In this document: positions 1-8,310 of the stretch, piece by piece | How the letters are laid out: each line of letters begins with the position of its first letter | How positions within the stretch are numbered: position 1 is the stretch's first letter | NCBI RefSeq assembly: GCF_036013745.1 | Contig: NZ_CP107880.1 | Span: 992,001 to 1,056,000 of the forward strand | DNA length: 64,000 bases | Direction: 5' to 3' | DNA from: Streptomyces sp. NBC_00483 | GTDB lineage: Bacteria; Actinomycetota; Actinomycetes; Streptomycetales; Streptomycetaceae | Notes under the pieces: model-generated | What the model saw: the letters and a program-made list of their open reading frames with translations, nothing else | Told to the model about the DNA's origin: nothing | Database searches by the model: none | Program-made: the position numbers and the translations under genes

Positions 1-817
1 GGGGGCCGAGGACCGCGAGCAGCAGCATGGCGTCCCGGGTGGGGTCGGGGAGCCGGGTGATGGCGCTGTGGAAGGTCCGGGCGAGGATGTCGCCGATGGG
101 CAACGGAGCGCCGCTGTCGGGGCGGTGGCCGCCGTGGGCGATCAGGGCGGGGAGTTCGACGAGGGCGAGCGGGTTGCCGCGGGCCTCGGACAGCAGCCAC
201 TGGACGTCGTGCGGCGGCAGCGGCTCCGCGGCCTCCTCGGCGACGAGTTCGCGGGCCGCCCCGGCATCGAGACCGTGGAGGCTGAGCGACTCCACGGGCG
301 CGAGGCGGGAGGCGGTCTCGTCGGTGTCGCGGGTGGCGAAGAGGGCGACCACGCCCTCGCGGCCCAGACGGCGGGTCGCGAAGGCGAGGGCGTCCAGGGA
401 GTACGGGTCGAGCCATTGGGTGTCGTCGACGACGAGGAGGACCGGACCGGACTCGCTGATCGCGCCCAGCAGGCTGAGCGTTCCGGCGGCGACCGCGAAC
501 CGGTCCTGCGCGACGGCGGGCCCCAGGGCGAGGGCGCCGGTGAGAGCCGCGGCCTGCCGTTCGGGGATGCGGTCGAGGTGGTCGGTGACCGGCCGGAACA
601 GGTCCGCGAGCCCCACGTACGGCAGTTCGCGCTCCGTCTCGATGCCCTGCGTGTGCAGCCGCGTGAGGTCACGGGCGACGGATTCGGCGTAACCGAGCAG
701 GCTGGTCTTCCCGATGCCCGCCTCGCCACGGACGACCAGGGCGGCGCTGTGCCCGGTGCGCGCGCCGTCGACGAGGTCCGCGAGGCGCGCGCATTCCGCT
801 GTGCGACCTACCAGCAT
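1..817 (-). CDS. LAL-type (large ATP-binding LuxR family) transcriptional regulator, N-terminal part
   Basis: Only the first ~272 codons lie in the window; the gene runs off the left edge, so the expected C-terminal LuxR helix-turn-helix is not visible. The frame opens with MLVGRTAE, a usual start for AAA-type signalling ATPases of this family. Walker A is GEAGIGKTS (residues 31-39) and Walker B is VLLVVDD (about 126-132), followed by TQWLD as in LAL/MalT-like STAND regulators. Such proteins are large (about 900 residues) ATP-dependent activators, often of secondary metabolism or sugar use. The target is unknown. The divergent plus frames over this stretch are shadows. Confidence 0.8.
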   Translation of the reverse strand, partial: MLVGRTAECARLADLVDGARTGHSAALVVRGEAGIGKTSLLGYAESVARDLTRLHTQGIETERELPYVGLADLFRPVTDHLDRIPERQAAALTGALALGPAVAQDRFAVAAGTLSLLGAISESGPVLLVVDDTQWLDPYSLDALAFATRRLGREGVVALFATRDTDETASRLAPVESLSLHGLDAGAARELVAEEAAEPLPPHDVQWLLSEARGNPLALVELPALIAHGGHRPDSGAPLPIGDILARTFHSAITRLPDPTRDAMLLLAVLGP

Positions 818-921
818 GCGGTCAGGGTAACCCGCGGTCACGTTGCGGCGTGAGTGGTCAACTGGCCGTTCGCGCGGGCGGGTTGGGCACATCAAGCCCC
901 GCTCCGGGACGAGAGCCGGCG

Positions 922-946
922 GGTCCCGGGGCAGAGCCCCGGGACC
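922..946. terminator. Strong GC stem-loop between the exporter and the LAL regulator
   Basis: Perfect 11-bp inverted repeat (GGTCCCGGGGC at 922-932, its complement at 936-946) with a 3-nt loop. It sits about 25 bp beyond the stop of the minus-strand ABC exporter. There is no U-tract, which is usual for Streptomyces terminators. Confidence 0.6.
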
Positions 947-971
947 GCAACCACGGTGACCGTGGCGCCCC

Positions 972-2861
972 CTACGCCGCCTCCACGACCTCCGCTCCCC
1001 CGAACTGCGTCCGATACAGCTCCTCGTACCGGCCGCCCCGCACCACAAGCTCCTCGTGCGTCCCGCGCTCCACCACTCGCCCCTCCTCCACCACGAGAAT
1101 CTGGTCGGCGGAGCGGATCGTCGAAAGCCGGTGGGCGATGACCACGGCCGTGCGCCCCTCCAGCGCCTCGGCGAGAGCCTCCTGCACGGCCGCCTCCGAG
1201 GTGTTGTCGAGGTGGGCGGTGGCCTCGTCGAGGATGACGACGCGCTGGCGGGCGAGGAGCAGCCGGGCGATGGTCATGCGCTGGCGTTCGCCGCCGGAGA
1301 GCCGGTAGCCGCGTTCGCCGACGACCGTGTCCAGGCCGTCCGGCAGGTCGCGGACGAGTGCGTCGAGGCGGGCGCGGGTCAGCACGTCCCACAGGTCGTC
1401 CTCGCTCGCCTCGGGGCGGGCGAGCAGCAGGTTCGCGCGGATGCTGTCGTGGAAGAGGTGTCCGTCCTGCGTGACCATGCCGAGCGTGGCGCGCAGCGAG
1501 ACGGCGCTGGTGTCGCGGACGTCGACGCCGCCGATGCGGACGGCCCCGCCATCGGTGTCGTAGAGCCGCGGCAGCAGCGACGCGATGGTCGACTTGCCGG
1601 CGCCGGAGGAGCCGACGAGCGCCACCGTCTGGCCGGGTTCGGCCCGGAAGGAGACTCCGTGCAGCACCTCGGCGCCGCCGCGTGTGTCGAGGGAGGCGAC
1701 CTCTTCGAGCGAGGCCAACGACACCTTGTCGGCGGAGGGGTAGCCGAAGCGGACGTCGTCGAACTCGACGGCGACCGGGCCCTCCGGGATCGCGCGGGCG
1801 TCGGGCTTCTCGTCGATGAGCGGCTTGAGGTCGAGCACCTCGAAGACCCGCTCGAAGCTGACGAGCGCGCTCATCACCTCGACGCGGGCGCCGGCGAGCG
1901 AGGTGAGCGGCGCGTACAGGCGGGTCAGGAGCAGCGCCAGAGAGACGACCGCGCCCGCCTTCAGGGTGCCGGTCAGCGCGAAGTAGCCACCGAGGCCGTA
2001 CACGAGTGCCAGTGCGAGGGCGGAGACGAGGGTGAGCGCGGTGATGAACGCCGACTGCGCCATGGCGGTGCGTACGCCGATGTCGCGCACCCGGTGGGCG
2101 CGTTCCGCGAACTCGGCCGACTCGTCGCCGGGCCGGCCGAACAGCTTGATCAGCGTGGCGCCCGGCGCGGAGAACCGCTCGGTCATCCGCGTCCCCATGG
2201 CCGCGTTGTGCTCGGCGGCCTCGCGCTGGAGGCGGGCCATGCGGGAGCCCATGCGGCGGGCGGGGAGCACGAAGATCGGCAGGAGGACAAGGGCGAGCAG
2301 CGTGATCTGCCAGGACAAGGTCAGCATGACCGCCAGGGTCAGGATCAGCGTGACCACGTTGCTCACCACACCGGACAGCGTGTTGCTGAAGGCGCGCTGC
2401 GCGCCGATCACGTCGTTGTTGAGGCGGCTGACCAGGGCTCCCGTGCGGGTCCTGGTGAAGAAGGCGACGGGCATGCGCTGTACGTGGTCGAAGACGGCGG
2501 TCCGCAGATCGAGGATGAGGCTTTCGCCGAGGTTCGACGAGAGCCAGCGGGCCAGCAGCCCGATGCCCGCCTCGGCGAGCGCGATGACCGCGATGAGGAG
2601 GGCGAGCCGGATGACGCGGCCCTCGTCGTCGCCGCCCACGATCGCGTTGACGACCGTGCCCGCGAGCATCGGCGTCGCCACGGCGAGCAGCGCGGTCAGG
2701 ATGCTCAGGAACACGAACTGGGCGATGCGGCGCCGGTGCGGCCGGGCGAAGCCGGCGATCCTGCGAAGGGTCGCGCGGGCGAAGGGACGGCCCTTGGGCC
2801 CGCCGTCCTGGGCGTTCATGACGCTGTGCAGCTGCGTCCAGGCTGTGGTCTCCATGCTCAT
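972..2861 (-). CDS. ABC exporter, fused permease-ATPase (SoxR-regulated type)
   Basis: A 629-residue half-transporter of the multidrug/lipid exporter class. The N-terminal ABC transmembrane domain (about residues 35-330, six membrane segments) precedes an ATPase domain with Walker A GSSGAGKST (about 413-421), signature LSGGERQR (about 521), Walker B VVILDEATAHLD (about 545) and H-loop IAHRLST. It probably works as a homodimer exporting a hydrophobic or redox-active compound. The start is the ATG at 2861, chosen because a well-placed promoter would begin transcription only one or two bases upstream, giving a leaderless mRNA. That promoter contains a SoxR-type box. In S. coelicolor the SoxR regulon is known to include an ABC transporter (SCO7008); orthology to it is my inference. 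Confidence 0.92.
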   Translation of the reverse strand: MSMETTAWTQLHSVMNAQDGGPKGRPFARATLRRIAGFARPHRRRIAQFVFLSILTALLAVATPMLAGTVVNAIVGGDDEGRVIRLALLIAVIALAEAGIGLLARWLSSNLGESLILDLRTAVFDHVQRMPVAFFTRTRTGALVSRLNNDVIGAQRAFSNTLSGVVSNVVTLILTLAVMLTLSWQITLLALVLLPIFVLPARRMGSRMARLQREAAEHNAAMGTRMTERFSAPGATLIKLFGRPGDESAEFAERAHRVRDIGVRTAMAQSAFITALTLVSALALALVYGLGGYFALTGTLKAGAVVSLALLLTRLYAPLTSLAGARVEVMSALVSFERVFEVLDLKPLIDEKPDARAIPEGPVAVEFDDVRFGYPSADKVSLASLEEVASLDTRGGAEVLHGVSFRAEPGQTVALVGSSGAGKSTIASLLPRLYDTDGGAVRIGGVDVRDTSAVSLRATLGMVTQDGHLFHDSIRANLLLARPEASEDDLWDVLTRARLDALVRDLPDGLDTVVGERGYRLSGGERQRMTIARLLLARQRVVILDEATAHLDNTSEAAVQEALAEALEGRTAVVIAHRLSTIRSADQILVVEEGRVVERGTHEELVVRGGRYEELYRTQFGGAEVVEAA

Positions 2862-2868
2862 GCCGATG

Positions 2869-2899
2869 ACGTTAGGACCTCAACCAATCTTGAGGTCAA
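2869..2899 (-). promoter_or_regulatory. SoxR-type operator within a 19-bp-spaced promoter
   Basis: On the minus strand: -35 TTGACC (2899-2894), a 19-bp spacer and -10 TAACGT (2874-2869), with the exporter ATG at 2861. The spacer carries a perfect 8-bp inverted repeat, GACCTCAA (2876-2883) and TTGAGGTC (2890-2897). The inner 18 bp (2878-2895) match the enterobacterial SoxR site CCTCAAG-TTAA-CTTGAGG at both outer arms with one symmetry-breaking change (C for G at position 7). An overlong 19-bp spacer is the hallmark of MerR-family-activated promoters such as SoxR targets. The soxR gene itself is not in the window. Confidence 0.8.
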
Positions 2900-3037
2900 G
2901 AACAATCGAAAACCACGGGAAATGGCGTACGACTGTGCACCGGTCACAGCGCTCGCTCCAGAAGATCGAGCGCGGCGCCGACACCCCGGTCACACCTCTT
3001 GACCCTCGGGTAACCGGAACGTAACTTCGCTTCAATT

Positions 3038-3056
3038 CTTGTGCCCATTACACAAG
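3038..3056. promoter_or_regulatory. Candidate operator upstream of the GH3 glucosidase
   Basis: Inverted repeat CTTGTG (3038-3043), 7-bp spacer, CACAAG (3051-3056), overlapping a second palindrome CACAAgTTGTG (3051-3061). It lies about 30 bp before the chosen start of the glucosidase, a suitable place for a LacI-type repressor. It does not resemble the CebR site. Confidence 0.35.
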
Positions 3057-3088
3057 TTGTGGGCCCCGTACGATCGGGAAGCGAAGGC

Positions 3089-5371
3089 ATGCCGGAGCTA
3101 CGCAGACGTACCCTGCTGTCCGCGATCGGCGTCACCGCCGGCGCGGGCGCCGTCACCACCAGCCAGACCGCCACCGCGTACGCGGCCCCGACGGACACCG
3201 CCGCGCCGCCCGCGCGGCACGAGAGCAAGGTCCGGGGCCTCCTGGCCCGTATGACTCTCGAAGAGAAGCTGGGCCAGCTCCAGCAGCTCCCCTGGTCCTA
3301 CGACCTCAATCCGGGCTCCGGCACGACGAAGGCGGTCGAGGACGCGGCGCGGGCCGGGCGGGTCGGCTCGGTGTTCAGCATCTTCGGCGCCAAGACCACC
3401 AACGAGCTGCAGCGCATCGCCGTAGAGGAGTCCCGGCTCGGCATCCCGCTCCTTTTCGGGCTGGACGTCATCCACGGCTTCTGGACCAACTTCCCGATCC
3501 CGCTCGCCCAGGCCTCCAGCTTCGACCCGGACGTGTCCCGCTCGGACGCAGAGGTGTCCGCCAAGGAGGCCCGCTCCAACGGCGTGCACTGGACGTTCGC
3601 GCCGATGATGGACGTCACGCACGAGCCGCGCTGGGGCCGGATCGCCGAGGGCAACGGCGAGGACCCGTATCTGACCGCGCGGTTCGCGGCGGCCAAGGTG
3701 AAGGGCTACCAGGGTTCGGGCTACGGCTCGAAGGACACCGTCGCCGCGTGCGCGAAGCACTTCGTGGCGTACGGCGGCGCGGAGGGCGGCCGCGACTACA
3801 ACACGGTCGACGTGTCCGAGTCGCGCCTGCGCAACCTCTATCTCCCGCCGTTCAAGGCGGCGTTGGACGCGGGTGTCGCCACGGTGATGGCCTCCTTCAA
3901 CACCATCAGCGGCGTCCCGGCGCACGGCAATCCCCACACGCTCACCGACATCCTCAAGAAGGAGTGGGGATTCGAGGGCCTTGTCGTCAGCGACTACACG
4001 GGCGTTCAGGAGCTGATCGCGCACGGCTTCGCCGAGGACGGCGCGGACGCGGCCCGGCTCGCCCTCAACTCCGGTGTCGACATGGAGATGACGAGCACCA
4101 ACCTCCTCACCAACGGCAAGAAGCTGCTGCGCGCCGGGAAGATCAAGGAGCGGCGGATCGACGAGGCGGTGGCGAGCGTGCTCCGCCTCAAGTACGAACT
4201 CGGCCTGTTCGACGACCCGTACGTGGAGGAGTCGACGGCGATCAACGAGCCCTCGGCGGCCGCCCGCAAGGCGGCGCGTACGGCGGCGTCCCGCTCGATG
4301 GTCCTGCTGAAGAACGAGCAGGACGCGCTCCCGCTGAAGAAGTCGCTCAAGTCCCTTGCTGTGGTTGGCCCGTTCGGCGACTCCTCGGATCTGCTCGGTA
4401 CGTGGGTGGTGCCCGCGTCGGCCGAGAAGTTCCCTGCGGTCAAGGTGCTCGACGCGGTGAAGAGGGCCGCGCCGGACGCCAAGGTCACGTACGCGCGCGG
4501 CGTCGACCCGGAGGGCAAGGACACCGGCGGCATCGCGGACGCGGTCACCGCCGCCAAGTCCGCCGACGTCACGATCGTGGTCGTCGGTGAGCCGTCGTCT
4601 ATGAGCGGCGAGGCCGCGGCCCGCAGCGACATCTCGCTGCCGGGCGCGCAGGAGAAGCTGATCGCGGCGATCTCCGAGTCGGGCAAGCCGTTCGTGGTGG
4701 TCCTGGTGGGCGGCCGGCCGTTCACCGTCGGCGACTGGCTGGACAGCGCCCCGGCCGTCCTGGAGGCCTGGCACCCCGGCATCGAGGCGGGCAACGCGAT
4801 CGCGGACGTCCTGTTCGGCACGGTGAACCCCGGCGGCAAGCTGCCGGTCTCCTTCCCGCGCACGACCGGCCAGATCCCGATCCACTACAACCACGAGTCG
4901 ACGGGCCGCCCGTACGATAAGGACAACAAGTACACGTCGAAGTACCTGGACCTGCCGCCGACTCCGCAGTTCCCGTTCGGCTACGGCCTCAGCTACACGA
5001 CGTTCGCCTTCGGTACGCCGAAGCTGAGCCGCTCCTCGATCCCGGCGGGCGCCCTGCGCAAGGGCGACACCTTCGAGGTGTCGGTCCAGGTCCGCAACAC
5101 CGGCTCGCGCTCCGGCGACGAGGTCGCGCAGCTGTACGTGCGCGATGTGGCGGCGTCCCTCACCCAACCGGTGCGCAGGCTGCGCGGGTTCAAGCGGGTC
5201 ACGCTGGACGCGGGCGCGTCGACGACGGTCCGGTTCCAGCTCGGCGCGGAGGACCTCGGCTTCTGGACGAACGACTCCAGCGGCGAATTCCGGGTCGAGG
5301 AGGGCACGTTCGAGCTGTACGTGGGAAGTAGCTCGACGGCGGATGCGAAGCTGAAGCTCACCGTCACCTGA
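3089..5371 (+). CDS. Secreted GH3 beta-glucosidase / exo-glycosidase (BglX-like)
   Basis: A 760-residue exported glycoside hydrolase. The start at 3089 (MPELRRRTLLS) has GGGAAG/GAAGG upstream and begins directly with a twin-arginine signal peptide ending near TATAYA; an in-frame ATG at 3041 would add 16 odd residues. The GH3 N-terminal TIM barrel contains the KHF motif and the nucleophile in VVSDY (Asp302). The second alpha/beta sandwich domain follows (from about 400), then a C-terminal fibronectin-III-like domain ending in LKLTVT. Order and length match periplasmic BglX-type enzymes that remove terminal beta-glucose or xylose from oligosaccharides. The next gene starts 22 bp downstream, so the two may be co-transcribed although their functions do not obviously connect. 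Confidence 0.93.
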   Translation: MPELRRRTLLSAIGVTAGAGAVTTSQTATAYAAPTDTAAPPARHESKVRGLLARMTLEEKLGQLQQLPWSYDLNPGSGTTKAVEDAARAGRVGSVFSIFGAKTTNELQRIAVEESRLGIPLLFGLDVIHGFWTNFPIPLAQASSFDPDVSRSDAEVSAKEARSNGVHWTFAPMMDVTHEPRWGRIAEGNGEDPYLTARFAAAKVKGYQGSGYGSKDTVAACAKHFVAYGGAEGGRDYNTVDVSESRLRNLYLPPFKAALDAGVATVMASFNTISGVPAHGNPHTLTDILKKEWGFEGLVVSDYTGVQELIAHGFAEDGADAARLALNSGVDMEMTSTNLLTNGKKLLRAGKIKERRIDEAVASVLRLKYELGLFDDPYVEESTAINEPSAAARKAARTAASRSMVLLKNEQDALPLKKSLKSLAVVGPFGDSSDLLGTWVVPASAEKFPAVKVLDAVKRAAPDAKVTYARGVDPEGKDTGGIADAVTAAKSADVTIVVVGEPSSMSGEAAARSDISLPGAQEKLIAAISESGKPFVVVLVGGRPFTVGDWLDSAPAVLEAWHPGIEAGNAIADVLFGTVNPGGKLPVSFPRTTGQIPIHYNHESTGRPYDKDNKYTSKYLDLPPTPQFPFGYGLSYTTFAFGTPKLSRSSIPAGALRKGDTFEVSVQVRNTGSRSGDEVAQLYVRDVAASLTQPVRRLRGFKRVTLDAGASTTVRFQLGAEDLGFWTNDSSGEFRVEEGTFELYVGSSSTADAKLKLTVT

Positions 5372-5393
5372 CCCCGTTGCCCCGGAGGTTCTC

Positions 5394-6173
5394 ATGCCGG
5401 TCCGCGTCGAACGCGCAGGCCACGTCACCACGGTCGTCCTGTCCCGCCCGGAGGCCCGCAACGCGGTCGACGGGCCGACGGCCGACCGACTGGCCGACGC
5501 CTTCCGGGCGTTCGAGGCGGACGGCGCGGCGCGGGTGGCCGTGCTGTGGGGCGAGGGCGGCACGTTCTGCGCGGGCGCCGACCTCAAGGCGATCGGCACG
5601 GAGCGCGGCAACCGGGTGGCGGAGGACGGGGAAGGGCCGATGGGCCCGACCCGCCTCCGCCTGACGAAGCCGGTCATCGCGGCCGTGGCCGGTCACGCGG
5701 TGGCGGGCGGCCTCGAACTCGCCCTCTGGTGCGATCTGCGGGTCGCCGAGGAGGACGCGGTGTTCGGTGTCTTCTGCCGCCGCTGGGGCGTCCCGCTGAT
5801 CGACGGCGGCACGGTACGCCTCCCCCGCCTCATCGGCGAGAGCCGCGCGAGCGACCTGATCCTCACCGGCCGCCCCGTCCCGGCACAGGAGGCGTACGAC
5901 ATCGGTCTCGCGAACCGCCTTGTCCCGACCGGGAGTTCGCGCGCGGCGGCGGAGGCGCTCGCCGCGCAGATCGCGGGCTTCCCGCAGGACTGCCTGCGCA
6001 GCGACCGGGCGTCCCTGCGGGAGCAGCACGGCCGGGACGAGGCGGCGGCGATGGGCACGGAACTTCGTTACGGCATGGGTGTGTTGGGCGGGGCGCTCGA
6101 AGGGGCGGGGCGGTTCGCGGCGGGGGCGGGGCGGCACGGGGCCTTCGAGGACCACGGTCCGGAACGCGACTGA
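5394..6173 (+). CDS. Enoyl-CoA hydratase/isomerase (crotonase) family protein
   Basis: A 259-residue crotonase-fold protein with a clear GGAGG Shine-Dalgarno 6 bases before ATG. The family core is visible: SRPEARNAV near the N-terminus, GTFCAGADLKAI forming the first oxyanion-hole strand, and KPVIAAVAGHAVAGGLELAL forming the second. The active-site acid positions are less standard: after GGLELAL comes a WCDLRVAEEDAVFG segment, as in uncharacterised actinobacterial paralogues. It should act on an acyl-CoA thioester; the substrate cannot be deduced. The C-terminus is Ala/Gly-rich. Confidence 0.85.
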   Translation: MPVRVERAGHVTTVVLSRPEARNAVDGPTADRLADAFRAFEADGAARVAVLWGEGGTFCAGADLKAIGTERGNRVAEDGEGPMGPTRLRLTKPVIAAVAGHAVAGGLELALWCDLRVAEEDAVFGVFCRRWGVPLIDGGTVRLPRLIGESRASDLILTGRPVPAQEAYDIGLANRLVPTGSSRAAAEALAAQIAGFPQDCLRSDRASLREQHGRDEAAAMGTELRYGMGVLGGALEGAGRFAAGAGRHGAFEDHGPERD

Positions 6174-6255
6174 GGCGGCGGCGCTGCTGGAGGCGGGACG
6201 CGGCTGGGCCGCTGGATGCCGGACGCGGCTGACCTCACAGGAGCCGAGCTGCAGA

Positions 6256-6336
6256 GCCGACCTCAGAAGCTCACCTCACCCGACCTCAGAAGCTCACGCC
6301 ACCCGACCCCAAGACCTCACCTCACCCGAGCTCAAG
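6256..6336. repeat. 23-bp tandem repeat (about 3.5 copies)
   Basis: Units start at 6256, 6279, 6302 and 6325 with consensus cccgacctcagaagctcac plus 4 variable bases; units 1 and 2 differ at only a few positions. The third and fourth units overlap the 3' end of the minus-strand GNAT gene (stop at 6322-6324), so the array seems to have grown out of its coding tail. Resembles a small VNTR. Confidence 0.75.
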
Positions 6337-7182
6337 AGTCGTCACGCCGAAGACCCGCTCCTCGGCGAACGCCCGGACCGGCCCGGTGTACATCCGGGCC
6401 GTCTCGAACCCCGGCACGAGACCCCGCCCCTCGGCGAGAGCGACGGCCGCCGGGTTCGACGCGGGCACATCGAGGCCGACCGGCCGCCCCGCCGGAGCGA
6501 GCGCGTCGAACAGGACACGCGCGTCGTCCGGCGTGTCCGCGAACAGCGGCCCGATCCGCTGCATGTCATGTCCCTCGCGCAGCACGCCGTACCCGGTGAC
6601 GCGCCCGCCGACGACGCGAGCGCGGACGACGTGCCCCTCCGTGGTCAGCCAGGACTCGAGGAAGCGGGGCCGGTCCGCCGGATAACAGGCACTGTCGTAC
6701 GCGACGAGTGGCGCGATATCGCCCTCGACCGGCACGACGCCGCCGGCCGTGGGCCCGACCGCACCGCCGGTCGCGATCCCGGTGAACCGGACGGTGCGGT
6801 GGGCGAGTTCGAAGCCGGACTTGCGGTAGTTGCCCTGCTGGGCGACGACACCGTCGAGCCCGACGGTGCGCCCGCCCGCGTGCGCCAGCCCCGCCTTCCA
6901 GGTGGCGACGCCGTGGCCGATGCCACGCAGGTCGGGACGGACGAGATAGCAGCCCAAGAAGGCGTAAGCGTCCCCGTAGTTGACGACGGTGACGGCGGAC
7001 ACGGGCTCGCCGTCGATCCGGCCGAGGAAGAACCCGTCGGGGTCCTGGGCGAAGAAGCTGACCCCGTCGGCCACGCCGGGGTTCCAGCCCTCGTCGGCGG
7101 CCCACCCGCGGATCACCGGCCAATCGGCGAGCGTGGCGCGGGAGATGTCGAGGCGTGCGGGACGCTGGGGGACGCCACTCAT
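6322..7182 (-). CDS. GNAT-family N-acetyltransferase with C-terminal second acyltransferase-like half
   Basis: A 286-residue protein starting MSGVPQRPARL at 7182, preceded by GGAG at a good distance; a GTG further upstream is less likely. The N-terminal half has the GNAT fold, with acceptor-side strands (VSAVTVVNYGDAYAFLGCY) and the acetyl-CoA loop VRPDLRGIGHG (R/Q-x-x-G-x-G/A-like). The C-terminal half fits the acetyltransferase-18 type domain (about 150-286) found in two-domain GNATs. Substrate unknown. It is divergent from the methyltransferase gene, with a perfect 20-bp tandem duplication just upstream. Confidence 0.8.
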   Translation of the reverse strand: MSGVPQRPARLDISRATLADWPVIRGWAADEGWNPGVADGVSFFAQDPDGFFLGRIDGEPVSAVTVVNYGDAYAFLGCYLVRPDLRGIGHGVATWKAGLAHAGGRTVGLDGVVAQQGNYRKSGFELAHRTVRFTGIATGGAVGPTAGGVVPVEGDIAPLVAYDSACYPADRPRFLESWLTTEGHVVRARVVGGRVTGYGVLREGHDMQRIGPLFADTPDDARVLFDALAPAGRPVGLDVPASNPAAVALAEGRGLVPGFETARMYTGPVRAFAEERVFGVTTLELG

Positions 7183-7194
7183 GCGCGATGCTCC

Positions 7195-7234
7195 TGTCTC
7201 AGTTTCCACTCCGATGTCTCAGTTTCCACTCCGA
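7195..7234. repeat. Perfect 20-bp tandem duplication upstream of the GNAT gene
   Basis: Two identical head-to-tail copies (7195-7214 and 7215-7234) of tgtctcagtttccactccga lie 12 bp before the GNAT start. The GNAT Shine-Dalgarno sits just inside. It may be a recent slippage event or a pair of regulator sites two helical turns apart. Confidence 0.8.
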
Positions 7235-7284
7235 GCTTCCACCCCGACCAGCCGTCCTCCCCCATTGCACCCACACGCTTCGCA

Positions 7285-7301
7285 CACGTACGGCAGGATG
7301 T
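7285..7301 (+). promoter_or_regulatory. 17-bp element shared with the mscS upstream region
   Basis: CACGTACGGCAGGATGT occurs here, about 50 bp before the methyltransferase start, and again at 22281-22297 upstream of mscS. Similarity extends leftwards as ac-N-cttcg. CAGGAT resembles a housekeeping -10 hexamer, so this is probably part of a promoter, but no good -35 sits at the right distance. Confidence 0.4.
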
Positions 7302-7351
7302 TCGTGCAGGCACTCGAACATCCACGGACGACAGGGGAGTTGCAGCCACCC

Positions 7352-8176
7352 ATGCCCTCGACGCCCGACACATCCCCCACTCCACCGCGCATCGACACCA
7401 GCAGGCCGCACCCTGCGCGGGTGTACGACTGGTATCTCGGCGGCAAGGACAACTATCCGGTGGACGAGGAACTCGGCCGGCAGATCACCACGCTGGAGCC
7501 GACGGCCAAGTACGCGGCGCGGCACAACCGTTGGTTCATGCATCGCGCGACCCGGATGCTCGCGGCGCGCGGCGGCGTCACCCAGTTCCTCGACATCGGC
7601 ACCGGCATCCCGACCGAGCCGAACCTGCACCGCATCGCGCAACTCGCGGCGCCCGAGGCGAGTGTGGTGTACGTCGACAACGACCCGATCGTGCTGCGGC
7701 ACGCGGAGGCGTTGCTGCGCGGCACGCCGGAGGGGGTCACGCGCTACGTCCAGGCCGACGCCCGCGAGCCGGACAGGATCCTCGAACTGGCCCGGGAGAT
7801 CCTGGACTTCGAGCGCCCGATAGCGGTGTCGTTGATCGCGCTCCTGCACTTCATCCCGGACGGCCAGGGCGCGTACGACATCGTGCGCACGTTCGTCGAC
7901 GCCCTGCCCTCGGGCAGCCACTTGGTCCTGTCGCACGTGGCCGCGGACTACGACCCGTCGCGCACCCAGCAGGCGATCGACATGTACGCGGCCGGCGGCG
8001 TCACCCTCGCGCCGCGCACGCACGAGGAGATGACGAAGTTCTTCACAGGGACCGGACTCGAGCTCGTGGACCCCGGTGTGGTCTGGCTCCCCGACTGGCA
8101 CCCGGAGTTGGCCGTCGACGAGGACCGCGACGGATCGCCGGTGCCGATGTACGGGGCGGTGGGCCGCAAGAACTGA
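7352..8176 (+). CDS. SAM-dependent methyltransferase (DUF574 / Methyltransf_19 type)
   Basis: A 274-residue protein of the family very common in Streptomyces. It opens with the typical RPHPARVYDWYLGGKDNYPVD signature of this group (about residues 16-36), then the SAM-binding glycine motif DIGTGIPTEPN (about 78), the acidic end of beta-2 (VVYVDNDPIVL) and a catalytic-core segment SLIALLHFIPD. The start at 7352 is preferred because the family begins shortly before the first signature; GGGGAG lies 12 bases upstream. Upstream in-frame codons translate to low-complexity sequence and are rejected. The methyl acceptor is unknown. Confidence 0.88.
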   Translation: MPSTPDTSPTPPRIDTSRPHPARVYDWYLGGKDNYPVDEELGRQITTLEPTAKYAARHNRWFMHRATRMLAARGGVTQFLDIGTGIPTEPNLHRIAQLAAPEASVVYVDNDPIVLRHAEALLRGTPEGVTRYVQADAREPDRILELAREILDFERPIAVSLIALLHFIPDGQGAYDIVRTFVDALPSGSHLVLSHVAADYDPSRTQQAIDMYAAGGVTLAPRTHEEMTKFFTGTGLELVDPGVVWLPDWHPELAVDEDRDGSPVPMYGAVGRKN

Positions 8177-8310
8177 AGTGACCTGAACCACCAGGCCACT
8201 TGGGAGCGACAGGACTTACGACGCCTTTACGCATGACGAAACTCACACATGGCGATAGCCACGTGACGGACCGCAGCGAATAGACGTACGGATCCCCTAC
8301 GCTCTTTCAC

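Noticed and set aside
3098..5677. Long minus-strand frame opposite the GH3 glucosidase
   Set aside because: Antisense shadow with repeated RR/DR/GV residues and no motif.
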